The notes under the pieces: model-generated | Told to the model about the DNA's origin: nothing | The model's database searches: none | What the model saw: only the letters and a program-made list of their open reading frames with translations | In this document: one piece after another, positions 44,126-55,316 of the stretch | How the letters are laid out: every line of letters begins with the position of its first letter | How positions within the stretch are numbered: position 1 is the first letter of the stretch | Program-made: the position numbers and the translations under genes | From: Ctenosaura bakeri | Taxonomy: Eukaryota; Chordata; Lepidosauria; Squamata; Iguanidae | Reading direction: 5' to 3' | DNA length: 64,000 bases | NCBI GenBank assembly: GCA_948474755.1 | Contig: CAOLHI010000919.1 | Location: 248,001-312,000, forward strand

Positions 44126-44889
44126 CCACCATGAGGCATTGTCACTATTACTCTTTGCCTGCTTTTTTAGCTCACTACTCCAGATTAGAGTGAGAGGTTG
44201 GTACACAAGCAAATTGCCTTGGTGGAAAGTGGGAGCAGCTTAAGAAGGCTATTTTCAGAAGTCCCCTGATGATGAGCTGCGGTCCCTTGGCAGGTTTCTA
44301 ACCACGCCGACCCTTGACACCACCCCCTTTCCCCATGCTGAGCTGCATAAAGACTCTGTTTGTACAGTTCTCTCCCTTGGCATGCAGCAGCAAGAATTAA
44401 AATAGCGCACACATCAGTGGAAGGAGAGAAATGCAAACATTCTACATGAGATGTCTGCTCTCTCTGACTTTTCATGTGGCTAATTGCTTTATTAAGACGG
44501 TCTTCCAAAGAGAAGGAAGAGGACGAAAGGAGCAGGATTAGCTTTTATTCAAGCTCCACATAGGTAATTCTCTTGGGTTATAACTAAGCACAGAGTGAGC
44601 AACTGCTCACATTCTGAGTTTGTTTTAAGCCATAATCCATTAATCTCCATCATGCTTGAATTATTCAACCTCCCACCTAGCTTCCAGGTGGGCCCCAGAG
44701 CATGTGCTTGCCAACCACAAGTATGGCAGATCATTAATGATGCTGCCACTGATCTCCCTGCCTTTTCCCTGCCTTATCTGCCCCACACAGTTTCATTGTT
44801 CTGTTGGCACATTGAATCTGACTCACTGCTAGGTGGCTTTAGATAACTGAAATTGTACAGCAGAGGGGAAAGAGGCATACACCACAATA
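44126..44889. other. No feature recognised; possibly single copy
   Basis: Balanced composition and no repeat words. Open frames on both strands (44185-44508 minus, 44595-44846 plus) without recognisable domains. Confidence 0.4.
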
Positions 44890-45300
44890 TTATACCCTCC
44901 TGCTGGCCCAATTTGTGAAGGACAGCCCCAGTTAAGCCTCTGTTGCCACACTAGATTGTTATAGTGCTATTATTCCACTTTCAGCATCCCCAGCTTTGCA
45001 GCCCCAGCTTTCTCAGCTGGTTTCAAAATGTCCCAGGTTTCGCTCTTCTTCCCTTCATCCTCAGCTTGTTTCAAATGCTTCAAATTGAGTTGAGAATGCA
45101 AAAGTAGTTTGCACTGAAAGGACCAAAATCTCACCCTTCCCAGGAGGCTCAGGTAAAAACACTCCAAAGCTGCCTCACCCAGCTTGTGTGCTCTTCCATA
45201 ATCATTTTTGCTGTCTTGACTGTACTCTGTTATTGCTTGACCATATATGTCCCACTTTTCGTCTCTGTTAATGCTGAAGGGTATGGCCAAGTACCATCAA
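44890..45300 (-). repeat. R3 repeat with a family A MITE fragment inside
   Basis: Minus-strand R3 words 'gacagccccagttaagcctc', 'tttctcagctggtttcaaaa' and 'ttcatcctcagcttgtttc' are in order. At 44948-44993 a piece 'gttatagtgctattattcc' of family A interrupts it. Confidence 0.6.
44948..44993. mobile_element. GGCC-ended MITE, family A, 46-bp remnant
   Basis: Only the left-arm text from 'cacactagattg' to 'cactttcagcatccc' is present. The terminus and the right arm are lost. Confidence 0.65.
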
Positions 45301-45337
45301 TGTAACAAGCTTTATAAGCAGGAAGAAATGAAGCTTT

Positions 45338-46460
45338 GTTTGTTTGTTGTTGTGTGCTTTCAAGTTGTTTCTGATTTATGGTGACCATAAGGCAAACCTT
45401 ATGTGTGTGTGATTTGTAACTGGTTGACTGACCAACCCCAAAAGGTGCTCCTCACCAATGGCTGCTTTTCATCCTGCAGAGAAGTGACTAGTGAGGTGCC
45501 ACAGGTTCTATCCTGGGCCCAGTGCTATTCAACATCTTCATCAATGACTTGGATCCAGGAGTGGAGGACATGCTGATCAAACTTGCAGATGACACCAAAT
45601 TGGGAGGGGTTGCAAATACCCCAGAGGACAGGATCAAATTTTAAAAGGACCTTTACAGATTAGAGAACTGGACCAAAGCTAACAAAATGAATTTCAACAG
45701 AGAGAAATGGAAGGCCCTACACTTTGGCAGAAAAAATGGAATTCGCAAATATAGGATGGAGGACGCATGACTGGATAGCAGTACGTGTGAAAGGGATCTA
45801 GGAGTCTTGGTAGATCACAAGCTGAACATGGGTCAGCAGTGTGATGTGGCAGCCAAGAAAGCCAACAGCATTCTTGATTGCATCAATAGGAGTATGGTGT
45901 CTAGATCGAGAGAAATAATGATACCACTCTATTCTGCATTGGTTAGGCCTCATTTGAAATACTGTGTCCAGTTCTGGGCACCTCAGTTCAAAAGATACTA
46001 GCAAACTGGAGCATGTCCAGAGAAGGACAACCAATATGCCGAAGGGTCTGGAAGCCATGCCCTATGAAAAACAGCTTAGGTTGCTGAGGATGTTTAGTCT
46101 GCAGAAGAGAAGGTTAAGAAGGGACATGATAGCCATGTTTAAATATTTGAAGGGATGTCATGTGGAGGAGTGAGTGGGCTTCTTTTCCGCTGCTTCAGAG
46201 GCTAGGACAAGGTGCAGTGGATTCAAACTATGGGAAAAGAGATTCCAGCTGAACTCAGGAAGAACTTCCTGATGGTCAGAGCTGTCCAGCAGTGGAATCT
46301 GCTGCCTCAGTGGAGTGTGGTGGAGTCTCCCTCTTTGGAGGTTTTTAAGCAGAGACTCGATGGCCATCTGTCGGGAATGTTTTGATGTATGTTCCTGCAT
46401 AGCAAGGGGTTGGACTCGATGGTCATAGTCTTAACACTCAAGCCACTACACCAGTAAAAA
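45338..46460 (-). mobile_element. Sauria-type SINE split by CR1
   Basis: The tail side 45338-45424 ('tgtgctttcaagttgtttct') and the head side 46421-46460 ('cactcaagccactacaccag') belong to one minus-strand SINE. The middle of the SINE is lost. Confidence 0.65.
45425..46420 (+). mobile_element. CR1 LINE, 5'-truncated, about 1 kb
   Basis: The plus frames contain part of the reverse transcriptase palm. '[12 protein letters not shown]' is near 45527 and '[19 protein letters not shown]' near 45580, in which the catalytic double aspartate is present. '[12 protein letters not shown]' and '[12 protein letters not shown]' follow. The end is 'gggttggactcgatggtcat'. Stops break the frame. Confidence 0.93.
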
Positions 46461-46477
46461 GCTACCTAACTTGAAGT

Positions 46478-46607
46478 CAGGCCATTGCTCAATCCAGATC
46501 AATATTGTTTCTCTGTAGTAACAAGCAGCAGCTCTCTAAGGTGTTGAGCAGGAGTCTTTCCCAGATTTGACAGGGACTGAACCTCAGATGTTCTCCCACT
46601 CCAAGAT
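46478..46607 (-). mobile_element. tRNA-derived SINE, body and head side
   Basis: The complement order 'ctcaatccagatcaatattg', 'caggagtctttcccagattt' and 'gggactgaacctcagatg' is that of the squamate tRNA SINE, with the B box complemented at the right. Confidence 0.6.
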
Positions 46608-46614
46608 ATGTATG

Positions 46615-47002
46615 CAGTCATCCGTCCACATTTGCCAGGGGTAGGGGCACAGGACCCTCGTGAAAGTGGAAAAACCATGAATAATTCTAGGCCCCGCCAA
46701 ACCAAATTTAATACACAAGAAAGTATAATCGCCATATTCAACCTACCATGGATTCTTTGGAGGCACAAGAGGTCTTTCACAAGGCAGAAGTGGGGGGCTG
46801 GTGGGGCTTACTGCCACCTCTGCTGCTGCCCCACACCATTTTTAATAGGGACTTAGAAGCCTCATTCACAGTTTCTCAGTCTCACAAGTTTTGCAGTCCC
46901 TATGAAAAACGGCACAGGAAGTCAGTAGAGGTGACAGCAAATAATCAGTGAATAATCAAATTAGCAAAGTGAAACCTCCAAATGTGGAGGGGAGGGTGAT
47001 TT
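46615..47002. mobile_element. Tc1/mariner-like MITE, family T
   Basis: Left end 'cagtcatccgtccacattt'; the right end 'aatgtggaggggagggtg' is mutated. The core matches 36519-36902 ('ccgccaaaccaaatttaata'). Confidence 0.72.
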
Positions 47003-47007
47003 GATAG

Positions 47008-47080
<73 letters not shown>

Positions 47081-47130
47081 GGTTGGATAGGCAGGCAGGC
47101 AGGCAGACAGATAGATTGATCGATCGATCT
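47003..47130. repeat. Compound GATA / GGCA / GATC microsatellite
   Basis: About 17-18 GATA units to 47080, then (GGCA) units at 47090-47106 and 'gattgatcgatcgatc' at the right. It abuts the decayed right end of the family T element. Confidence 0.93.
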
Positions 47131-48162
47131 CTGGCAAGCCTCTGAATGGAGGCCTGCAGCAGAATGTCTCCCAGTCCTACAGAAGATTGAGAACAAAGTC
47201 TGGCCTAGATGTTAGGTTGCATTTAAGAAGAGAGCACACAGTCTATACCCTGTGTCACCATAAAACTCATGCGGCAGCTTTTAAGAGATGCAGATCCTCC
47301 TTCTAGGAAATGGGTTCTGAGTCAGTTAATTCTGGAACTAACAAGCAGAGGGGTGGGTGGGGAAGAAGGGTTATGGCAATTTCTCCTGCTTTCAGGATAA
47401 TGTGGCAGTAACCTCCTGATTGCATTACAGGGATTATATTTGCCTTGTACACATTTCCCCCACCTCCACTGTCCCATGTTTATGACATCACATCATTTTA
47501 TACTGTTGTAATCTCTTCGGTGTGACCTCTCTCTTACACACATACACACACATATACTCGAGCACACCCGGAGAGCTGTTGTTGGCTTGGCTCCATCCGT
47601 GAGGCCGTTCCCACGGAAAGCTGGAATAAGGTGGCTGTATAGAAAGGGGTCTTTCTTCACTGTTTGGTCTGGTGGTGAGAAAAAGAGAATAGCTTTGTTC
47701 TAATGGGACCCAGTAACTCTTAAAGTGCCCCATAAAATAACAGCGCACACGAGTCTTTGCTTGGCAATAAGTTTGGCCAGGGTTGGGGGAATTGAGGAAA
47801 CCATTATTTTTAAAAATGGGAACTGCTCAAGGCGATATAGCCCCAGCCAGCAGTCACAAGCTGAAACAATACAAAGAATTCAGATAATGAAAAGCACATG
47901 GCTCCCCTCTACCCTGCTTGAACATTTCAGACCTTGCAAAAAAGAAAGGGGGGTGGAGTTGTGGGGATAGCTGCTTTCTACTACTCACACCATTTGGGGT
48001 CAGAAGCAGAGCTCTCAGATGTCCCTGGGAACAGCTGGAGAATTAGTTACTAACACTTTCTGCTCTTGTATTGAGTACTTTACCTTTTGTTGGGAGCCTG
48101 TGTTGCCATATATAAGTCCCATTATTGTTATGGTTTATTCATTTATATCCTCCCTTCTCATA
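47131..48162. other. No gene seen; short CA tract near 47534-47553
   Basis: About 1 kb of plain sequence. 48130-48160 has a scrap of the LINE-like tail repeat ('attcatttatatcctccctt'). Confidence 0.4.
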
Positions 48163-48206
48163 GAACCATGAAATCAGAGTAGAAAGTGACCACAACAGCG
48201 ACCTGA

Positions 48207-48622
48207 GGTTCTTATCACACTACACTATCATAGCGCTATGATTCCACTTTAAGTGCCATGGTAACAACCCATGGGATCCTGGGATTTGCAGTTTATGGAG
48301 GCACATTTAGAATTCTCAGCAGAAAGTTCTTGGTCCTCACTAAACTTGTTGTTACTTTTGTTGTGTGCCTTCATGTCATTTCTGACATGGCAGTTCTAAG
48401 GTGAGCCTATCATGGAGTTTTCTGGGGGTTGAGAGTATGTGACCTGCCCAAAGTCACCCACCCAGCAGGTTTTCATGGCTGAAAGAGGAATCAAACCCTG
48501 ATCATATCCAGGGCTCAAACCTCTGCACCACGCTAAACAACAAACCCCGGAATTCCACAAAACATGGTGGTGGCAGTTAAATTGGAATAATAGTACTATA
48601 ACAGTATAGTGTGATAAGGACC
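48207..48622. mobile_element. GGCC-type MITE, long A subtype, with SINE insert
   Basis: Left end 'ggttcttatcacactac', right end 'tagtgtgataaggacc', inverted. It has 'ttagaattctcagcagaaag' in the centre, as at 58119. Flanks 'tga' and 'taa' match at two of three. The ends differ from GGCC by mutation. Confidence 0.75.
48346..48533 (-). mobile_element. Sauria-type SINE inside the MITE
   Basis: Flanked by 'taaac' at 48341-48345 and 48534-48538. It splits the MITE word equivalent to 'cctaaactacaaacccc'. It runs from the tail 'gttgtgtgccttcatgtcat' to the head side 'aacctctgcaccacgc'. Confidence 0.88.
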
Positions 48623-48735
48623 TAAACACTCCTTAAAGGTGCTAAAACAACCTCTGTTCAAAGACCTCCAAAGCAGGAGAGTCTGTCACAATCTGAGATA
48701 GTATATTCTACAGCCAGCAGTTTTCTTTTTCTGCC

Positions 48736-49144
48736 ATTGCAGGAGACCCCAGCCAAATACATTCTTACCAACACCTACAAGGTGTAAACCATCTCTTGCA
48801 AGAAAGTGCAGACTGTGATCCAAAAAGCCAAATCTTTCCCAAGAGCACCATATGTAGAGCCAGTTATTCCCTTATAACATATTTCTTTCTCTTCATGGGC
48901 AATATCCTTCAACAGGAAAAAATGATGAAATAATAACCTGTGCCCCAAGTCTCTTTAGCTTCCTTCCCTGAATCTCATGGTCTTTTGCAGAATGTGGAAG
49001 ATGACATCTTGCAACAACCTTTGTTCCAACATGGATCAGAAGAAGGTAGTAATGATCAGTGGGCTTGCGGGGTCTTGTCAGCTTCTCTGTTAATGCATGG
49101 ATATCTGACCAGGAGAGACAGTAAACCTCGAGGCATCCTACTGG
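48736..49144. other. No feature recognised
   Basis: Plain sequence; no ends or exons found. Confidence 0.4.
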
Positions 49145-49338
49145 CCACACAACTGCTTCTGACTTAGGGTAACCCTAAGGCAAGAGTTTTCAGCATGAGT
49201 TTGTCTCTGCCTTCCTTTAAAGCTGAGAGAGTGATTTGCCCAAGGTTAGCCAGTAGGTTTCCATACCTTAGCAGGATTTGAACCTGGTCTCCAGAGTCAT
49301 AGCGCAATACTCAAACCACTATACCATGCTGCCTCCTG
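49145..49338 (-). mobile_element. Sauria-type SINE
   Basis: 'acttagggtaaccctaaggc', 'aaagctgagagagtgatttg', 'ggatttgaacctggtct' and 'accactataccatgctgcc' occur in order. Confidence 0.85.
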
Positions 49339-49349
49339 CAATACAAGGA

Positions 49350-49498
49350 TAAAGCCTCAATCAAGGAAGCCATAGGCCTGAGTTTGCAGGAACTGCGCAG
49401 GGCTGTGGTTGGCAGGATGTCTTGGAAGTATCTCGCTCTTAAGGCTGCCAGAAGTTGAAGTCAACATGACATCAATTGGCAACAGCAAATATCTGTAA
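49350..49498 (+). mobile_element. RTE-like LINE 3' fragment
   Basis: 'caatcaaggaagccatagg' through 'aggatgtcttggaagtatct' and 'gaagtcaacatgacatc' is the plus-strand counterpart of the RTE 3' text at 28600-28745. Confidence 0.55.
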
Positions 49499-49527
49499 AT
49501 ATTTGTATTTGTTATATATAAATATAT

Positions 49528-49610
49528 GGTGGTGGTGGTTGCTGTTGCATGCCTTCAAGTTCTTTCCAACTTATGGCAACCCTAAGGCAACCCTACCACA
49601 GAGTTTTTGG
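49528..49610 (-). mobile_element. Sauria-type SINE tail fragment
   Basis: 'tgcatgccttcaagttcttt' and 'ggcaaccctaaggcaaccc' only; the head is missing. Confidence 0.7.
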
Positions 49611-49761
49611 TAGTTTAATTTTTTTTTTCTAATAATGAAGGTATAACATAGGTAACTTGATTAACGAGAACTTTTTTCTTTTCCTTTCCTTGCATAGTTC
49701 AAGGGGTATGGCTTCACTAGTTAGTGGAGAAAAGTTTTGGACTGGAGATCAAGGAAACATA

Positions 49762-50178
49762 GGCCCTTTCCACAGCTTGCCTGGTCACGGAGACGTCCGG
49801 TGTGAGTTCTGGTGTCACCTCTGCCAGGAGGGGAGAACAACAGGAGGGCTCCCCTCTGCACCGGCTGCCTCCATGTTCCAGGAAGCGCGATGGCCAAGCC
49901 TCTTCCTCCCGCAGTGGAGCCGGGTAGTTTCCCAAGCTGTGCTGGGGCACGAGGTACAGCCATTGCACTTCCAGGACCTCCACAGACAAGGTAAATTCAT
50001 GACGGTGGTGCAGTTGCTGGTCATTGATGGGGAAAACCTATCAATGATTTGCAGTGTGATTGTACCTCCTGGGGACGGGAGAAGGATGGGACCGTGATGA
50101 CATTATGTATAAGTGTCATCACAGTTCCGTCCTTCTCCTGTCTCTACAGCAGGTTGGGAGGGTGGAGCAAAAAGGGCC
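49762..50178. mobile_element. GGCC-ended MITE, family X, intact
   Basis: Left end 'ggccctttccacag', right end 'caaaaagggcc', with exact flanks 'ata' at 49759-49761 and 50179-50181. It has an internal hairpin around 'gatgacattatgtataagtg'. A plus-strand frame 49657-50097 (146 codons) crosses the left border and lacks any known domain. At 417 bp it is the reference copy for family X. Confidence 0.88.
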
Positions 50179-50181
50179 ATA

Positions 50182-50924
50182 GTCATTGAGAACAGTTACT
50201 TTTTCTGTAACAAGGGTTTAGCAAGATTATACCTCAAAAGCCATAGGGTTGGTATAACAAGCCATATTTTCTAAATATTTTTTCAAAGGTAGAAAACTAA
50301 GAGCATTACATTAAAACCTGTGAGCGTTTTTAGTATTTTTTTAGAAGCATTTTGACAAGATATTTTCAGGTTTTATATCATTCTATTACCAATCTTAAGT
50401 TGTTGGGGGGGGTTATGTAATAGAAAAGTAATGAGCAGCCGTATGAGCCATTTCAGAGTTACTCAACAAATTACCTTTTTTTTACATCACAACAAACAGC
50501 ATCTTTAAAAATACTGTATTGCATAATGTGAGCAAACTACCTTTTAAAAGTCATTTTCCAAGCTGTGTGATGGAGGAGGAAATCACATGATCCAAATCCT
50601 GATTCATATTACATTATTCATATTTTTTAAAACCCCTAAAGTTATTTTAACTTATTTCTAAGAAAAGTAGAAAGTGAAGAGTTATTATTATAGAACTAGA
50701 AGGAACCCCGAGGATTAGCTTGCTCCACTCCCCTGATAGGAATTCACAGCTAAAGCATCCCTGATATATGGGCATACAAACTCTTTAAAAAAAATTCCAA
50801 TGAGGGTAGTAAGCTTTGCTGTTGAATAGCTCATAACTTCACATTAAGAAGAGTTTCCTTTCCTAATGAGAAGTCAGAACAATGTGGCACAAGTACTTCC
50901 CTTAGTCTGATGATGCAGCTTCAA
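50182..50924. other. No feature recognised
   Basis: AT-rich with small G and T runs; nothing gene-like. Confidence 0.4.
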
Positions 50925-51080
50925 ATTGCATTCACATTTTTGGTCATTCCATCACACTGTTGGCTCATGTTTAGCACAGACCACTGAGATCCCTAGATCC
51001 TTTTCACACATATTGCTGCCAAGCCAGGTGTAGCCCATCCTATATTTGTACATTTCATTTTTTTTCCTGTCTGAATGTAG
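50925..51080 (-). mobile_element. CR1 LINE internal fragment
   Basis: 'ttggctcatgtttagcacag' and 'tagatccttttcacacatat' match the CR1 stretch at 51651-51778, so this piece is out of order and comes from another copy. Confidence 0.75.
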
Positions 51081-52035
51081 AATTCATAGAATCACAGAAT
51101 TGTAGAGATGAAATAGACCACAATGGCCATCAAATCCAACCCCTTGCCATGCAGGAATACACCATCAAAATATTCCCAACCAATAGCCATCCAGCCACTA
51201 TTTAAAAACCTTCAGAAGGCTTCATCACACTCCGAGGCACTATATTCTACTGTCAAATTGCTCTGACCATCAGGCAGTTCTTCCTAATGTTTAGATGGAA
51301 TCTCTTTTTCTGAAGTTTGAAGCCATTGCTCCATAATCTCCCAGTCTCTGGAGCAGCAGGAGAAAACAGGTTTGCTCCATCCTCCATATGACATCAATTC
51401 AAATATTTAAACATAGCTATCATGTCCCCTCTTAACCTTCTGTTCTGCAGACTAAACATACTCAGCTTCTTAAGCCGTTCATGTCTTCCAGACCCTTCAC
51501 CATCTTGGTCGCCCTCCTCTGGACATGCTTCTGCTTGTCCATATCCTTCTTGTACTGAGGTGCCCAGAACTGGATACAGCATTCCAAATGAGGTCTAACC
51601 AAAAGTAGAAAAGAGTGGTACCATTACCTCACTTGATCTGCTGACTCATGCTCAGCTGACTGCTGACTCATGTTCAGCTTGTGATCTACCAAGACTGCTG
51701 GATCCCTTTCACACATACTTTTATCTAGCCACGTGTCCCCCATCCTATATTTGTGCATTCCATTTTTTCTGCCTAAGTGTAGGACCTTTCATTTCTCTCT
51801 GTTCAAATTTATTTTGTTAGCTTGGGCCCAGCTCTCCAATCTGTCAAGGTCATTTTGAATTTTGATCCTGTCCTCTGGCTTAGCAACCCCTCTCAATTTG
51901 GTGTCATCTGCAAATTTGAGCAGCATGCCCTCTACTCCTTCATCCAAGTCATTGATGAAGATGTTGAATAGCCCTGGGCCCAGGACAGAACCCTGTGGCA
52001 CCCCACTAGTTACTTCTCTCCAGGATGAGCTGTGG
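51081..52035 (-). mobile_element. CR1 LINE, 5'-truncated
   Basis: It opens 'agaatcacagaattgtagag' and extends into the polymerase palm. The minus frame 51789-52052 gives '[20 protein letters not shown]', then '[19 protein letters not shown]', with the catalytic ADD box intact. Frames after this are broken. Confidence 0.94.
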
Positions 52036-52048
52036 TGCCTGGAACTGG

Positions 52049-54354
52049 ACACACGATTATAGACTCTTAGAGCTGAAAGGGATCAGAAAGGCCATCTAGC
52101 CAAAGCCCCTGCCATGCAGAAATGCACAATTACAGCAGTCCTAAAAAGATATCCACCCAATCTGCTTAAAGACCTCCAGAGATGGAGAATCTGTCACCCT
52201 TTGAGGTGGTCTGTTCCATTGCTGAACAGTTCTTACAGTAAGAATGTTCTGCCTAATGTTTAGGGGGAATCTCTTTGCCTGTAGTTTGAATCCATTAGCT
52301 CAGGTTCCAGTTCATGGAGCAGCAGAAAACAAGCTTTCTCCATCTTCTATGTGAAATTCCTTCTGATATTCAAAGTTTGCTATCATGTCATCTCTCCATC
52401 ATCTCTAACCTAGGTATACCCAGTTCCTTAAGTTGTTCCTCAAAAGCCTTGGTTACTAGACCTTTGATCATTTTGATTGCTCTTCTCTGGACACATTCCA
52501 GTTTATCAGTATCCTTCCTGAATTGTGGTACCCAGAACTGAAGACAGTATTCCGGGTGGGGTCTGACCAAAGCAAACAGAATGGACTGTTACTTCCCTTG
52601 ATCTGGATACTATACTCTTGTTGATGCAGCCAGAACCTTATTGGCCTTTTTTCCTGCTGAATCACCCTTTTGATTTGTGTTTAGCTTGTAGAGTACTAAG
52701 ACTTCTAGATGTTTTTTCACATGTACTGCTTTCGGGGAAGGTGTCCAATATTTGCACATTTCATTTTTCCTGCCTAGCTATAGTACCTCAAATGTATTTC
52801 TGTTGAAATTCATTTTGTTAGTTTTGGCCAGATTCACCAACCTGTCGGGGTCACATTGAATCCTGTCCCTGTCCTCTGGGGAATTAGCCACTCCCTCTAA
52901 TTTGGTATTGTTTGCAAATCTGATAAGTATGCCGTCTACTCCATCAACTAAGTCATTTATAAAGGTATTAAACAACCACCAAACCCAGGAGAGAACCCTG
53001 AAGTAGCCTTTTAGTCACGTCTGTCAAGGATGAAGAGCAACCATTGGTGAGCACTCTCTGGATTTGGTCTGACAAACAAGCACAGATCCACTTAACTGTA
53101 ACACTGTCTAGCCCACAATTCACCAGCTTGCCTTTAAGAACAGCATGGGAGGCCTTGGCAAGAGCCTCACTGAAATCTAGGTATACTGCATCCACAATAC
53201 TCCCCTGATCTACCAAGCTTCTAACTCAATAAAAAAAAAGAGATAAGATTAGTTAGAAATAACTTGATTTTGAGAAACTTTTGCTTGGTAATCACAGCAT
53301 TCCTAATTGCACACAGACTTATTTTTTAATGATCTGTTCCAGGACCTTTCCTGGTTGACAGCATCAAACTGACTAGTTGGTAGTCGCTTGGATTCTAATG
53401 TTTGCCTTTTTTGAAGATAAGGAGAACATGTGCCCTCCCCCAGTCTGCTAAGACCTCTCTTTTCTACAAGAATTCTCAGATATTATTGACAGAAGCTCAA
53501 AGATTATGTTTGAAATGTCCTTTAATACTTTTGGACGCATTTCATCTAGCCCTGGAGATCTGAGTCCATTTGGAAAAGCTAGGTATTCCATTACCACCAC
53601 TTTATCTATTCTGAGCTGTAATCCCTGCACTGCACAATTTATTCTATGTTCATCAGTTACAGCACTGTTTTCATTTTGGGAGAAGAGGCAAAGAAACTAT
53701 TAAACAGTTTGGCCTTCTGCCTGTGCCCATTAACATCTCATCATCTTCTCTACACAGCAGCCCTACCATTTCCTTGGCCATTTCCGCACTACACTCTTAT
53801 AGCACAATTATTCCACTTTTAACATCCTATGGGATCCTGGGGTTTGCAGTTTTGGGAGGGGCCAGCCGGCCCCTCCCGAAACTGCAAACCCCAGGATTCC
53901 ATAGGATGTTAAAAGTGGAATAATCACGCTATAAGAGTGTAGTGTGGAAATGGCCCTTGTTTTAGCTCTTGCTCCAAGCGTAGGCAAAGGAGAGAGGGAG
54001 CTTTTAATTATTTTCAACTTCTCTGATGAATCTGATCTCATTCCGTGCTTTAGCTTTTCTAACTTTTCCTTGCAAATATTGGCTATGTGTTTGTGTTCCT
54101 CTTTGGTGGTTGCCCCCTTCTATGTATGTCTTTTTTAAAGCTCAGCTCATCTGAAAGTTCTTTTTACATCCACCCTGGTTTCTTTAGACATCTTACACTT
54201 TTCCTCCTCATTGGAATTGTTTGCAACTATTGCTTCAATATCTCAGCTTTAAGAAGCTCCCATTCACTATAAACTAAGTATGTCTGATTATGGGATCTCA
54301 CTCAGTATTTCCCTAAGCTTACTGATTTCAACTTTCTTCAAGTCCAGAGACTAT
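52049..54354 (-). mobile_element. CR1 LINE, longest copy here, split by a family A MITE
   Basis: 3' end near 52055. Moving up the minus strand: a C-terminal block '[15 protein letters not shown]', a palm box mutated to 'RFANNTKLEGVAN' (catalytic ADD is now ANN), 'AVYLDFSEALAKASHAVL' (equivalent to 'YLDFSKAFDxVSH'), and near 53560 'SPGLDEMRPKVLKD'. The order matches a CR1 ORF2 polymerase. The mutated catalytic residues and stops show it is dead. About 2.1 kb without the MITE. Confidence 0.93.
53776..53955. mobile_element. GGCC-ended MITE, family A, inside CR1
   Basis: Left end 'ggccatttccgcac', right end 'gtgtggaaatggcc'. Exact flanks 'ctt' at 53773-53775 and 53956-53958. Nearly perfect palindrome centred on 'gggccagccggccc'. 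Confidence 0.93.
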
Positions 54355-55073
54355 GGCCATTTTCACATGAGAGGGGAGGAGTAGTTCACTGTGTGTCAAG
54401 AGCGGTGTTTTATACTCCAATTCAGAAACTGAATTCAGAAATTCAGAAACTGTGCTGTCTGCACCTGACAATTACATCGTACTACTGCAGAGAACAGCAG
54501 TCGCTGCATCCCCAACAGCAAGTCCCTGGCCACTCCCACTCCCCTCCCTCACCCCGCCCCACCATTGCTGATTGGTCTTTTTTTTAAAAAAAAAAACACA
54601 TTTTTAACACATTTCTGCATTGCTACGTTTGTGCATAGGAATGTATGTTCATTGATACATGGAAAAAAACACGTTTTGACAGTCCATCACCAGATCCATT
54701 CTCTTTCCACTGTCCGTTTAACACAGGAAGACAATAATGGTGGCAGCCTGTCCTCTGATGGGCGGAGAGAGATAGGGACGGAAATGATGGAAGGGACAGC
54801 CTAGGAACGCCCATAGCCGGCCACTTCTGCAATGTGAATCGATGCTACGCTTCTGCATGTAGGCAAAAAACAAAGCAGAACCTGTTTGGGAGATTTACAT
54901 TGGAGTTTTTCTGGTTTTCACATACAGTGGTTTCGCATTACAGTGAACGGTTCTAGGAGCTGAAAATGTGCAGAACGATGAGGAAAACTATGATGCTAAA
55001 ACAGTACAATGAGCAGATCAGGGAGTAAGAATTTGATACTGCTATGATGTATCAACCTCATGCGGAAATGGCC
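54355..55073. mobile_element. GGCC-ended MITE, family Z
   Basis: Left end 'ggccattttcacatg', right end 'catgcggaaatggcc'. Exact flanks 'tat' at 54352-54354 and 55074-55076. 719 bp, without the LINE-like insert of the other copy, so it is closer to the original form. A/T run at 54581-54596. Confidence 0.92.
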
Positions 55074-55084
55074 TATGTTTGCCT

Positions 55085-55316
55085 TCACACATACACATGA
55101 TCCACCTTCTACATGGCATCCCTTATGTAGTACATTTATCCTTGCTGAAATTCATTTTGTTAGCTCCAGTCCATATCTCCATTCTGTTAAGGTCCAATCT
55201 GGAATTAGGATTAGTTTTATCAGATACTCACTCACTATCTCTCCAGGTTTGGTGCCATCTGTAAATTGGATGGAGCATGCCTTATATTCCTTCATCCAAG
55301 TCATTTAAAAACCAAG
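55085..55316 (-). mobile_element. CR1 LINE palm-region fragment
   Basis: 'aattcattttgttagctcc' and 'ggtgccatctgtaaattgg' with 'ccttcatccaagtcattt' are the CR1 stretch around the 'ADDTK' box, as at 40620-40800. It may be another copy or a displaced part of the neighbour. Confidence 0.75.

Larger units (their letters stand above)
48163..48735 (-). mobile_element. CR1 LINE split by a MITE that is split by a SINE
   Basis: 48163-48206 has 'gaaccatgaaatcagagtag', a worn CR1 end. 48623-48735 continues with 'aacctctgttcaaagacctc' and 'gcaggagagtctgtcac', the next CR1 block. The inner part is the MITE at 48207-48622. Confidence 0.7.
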
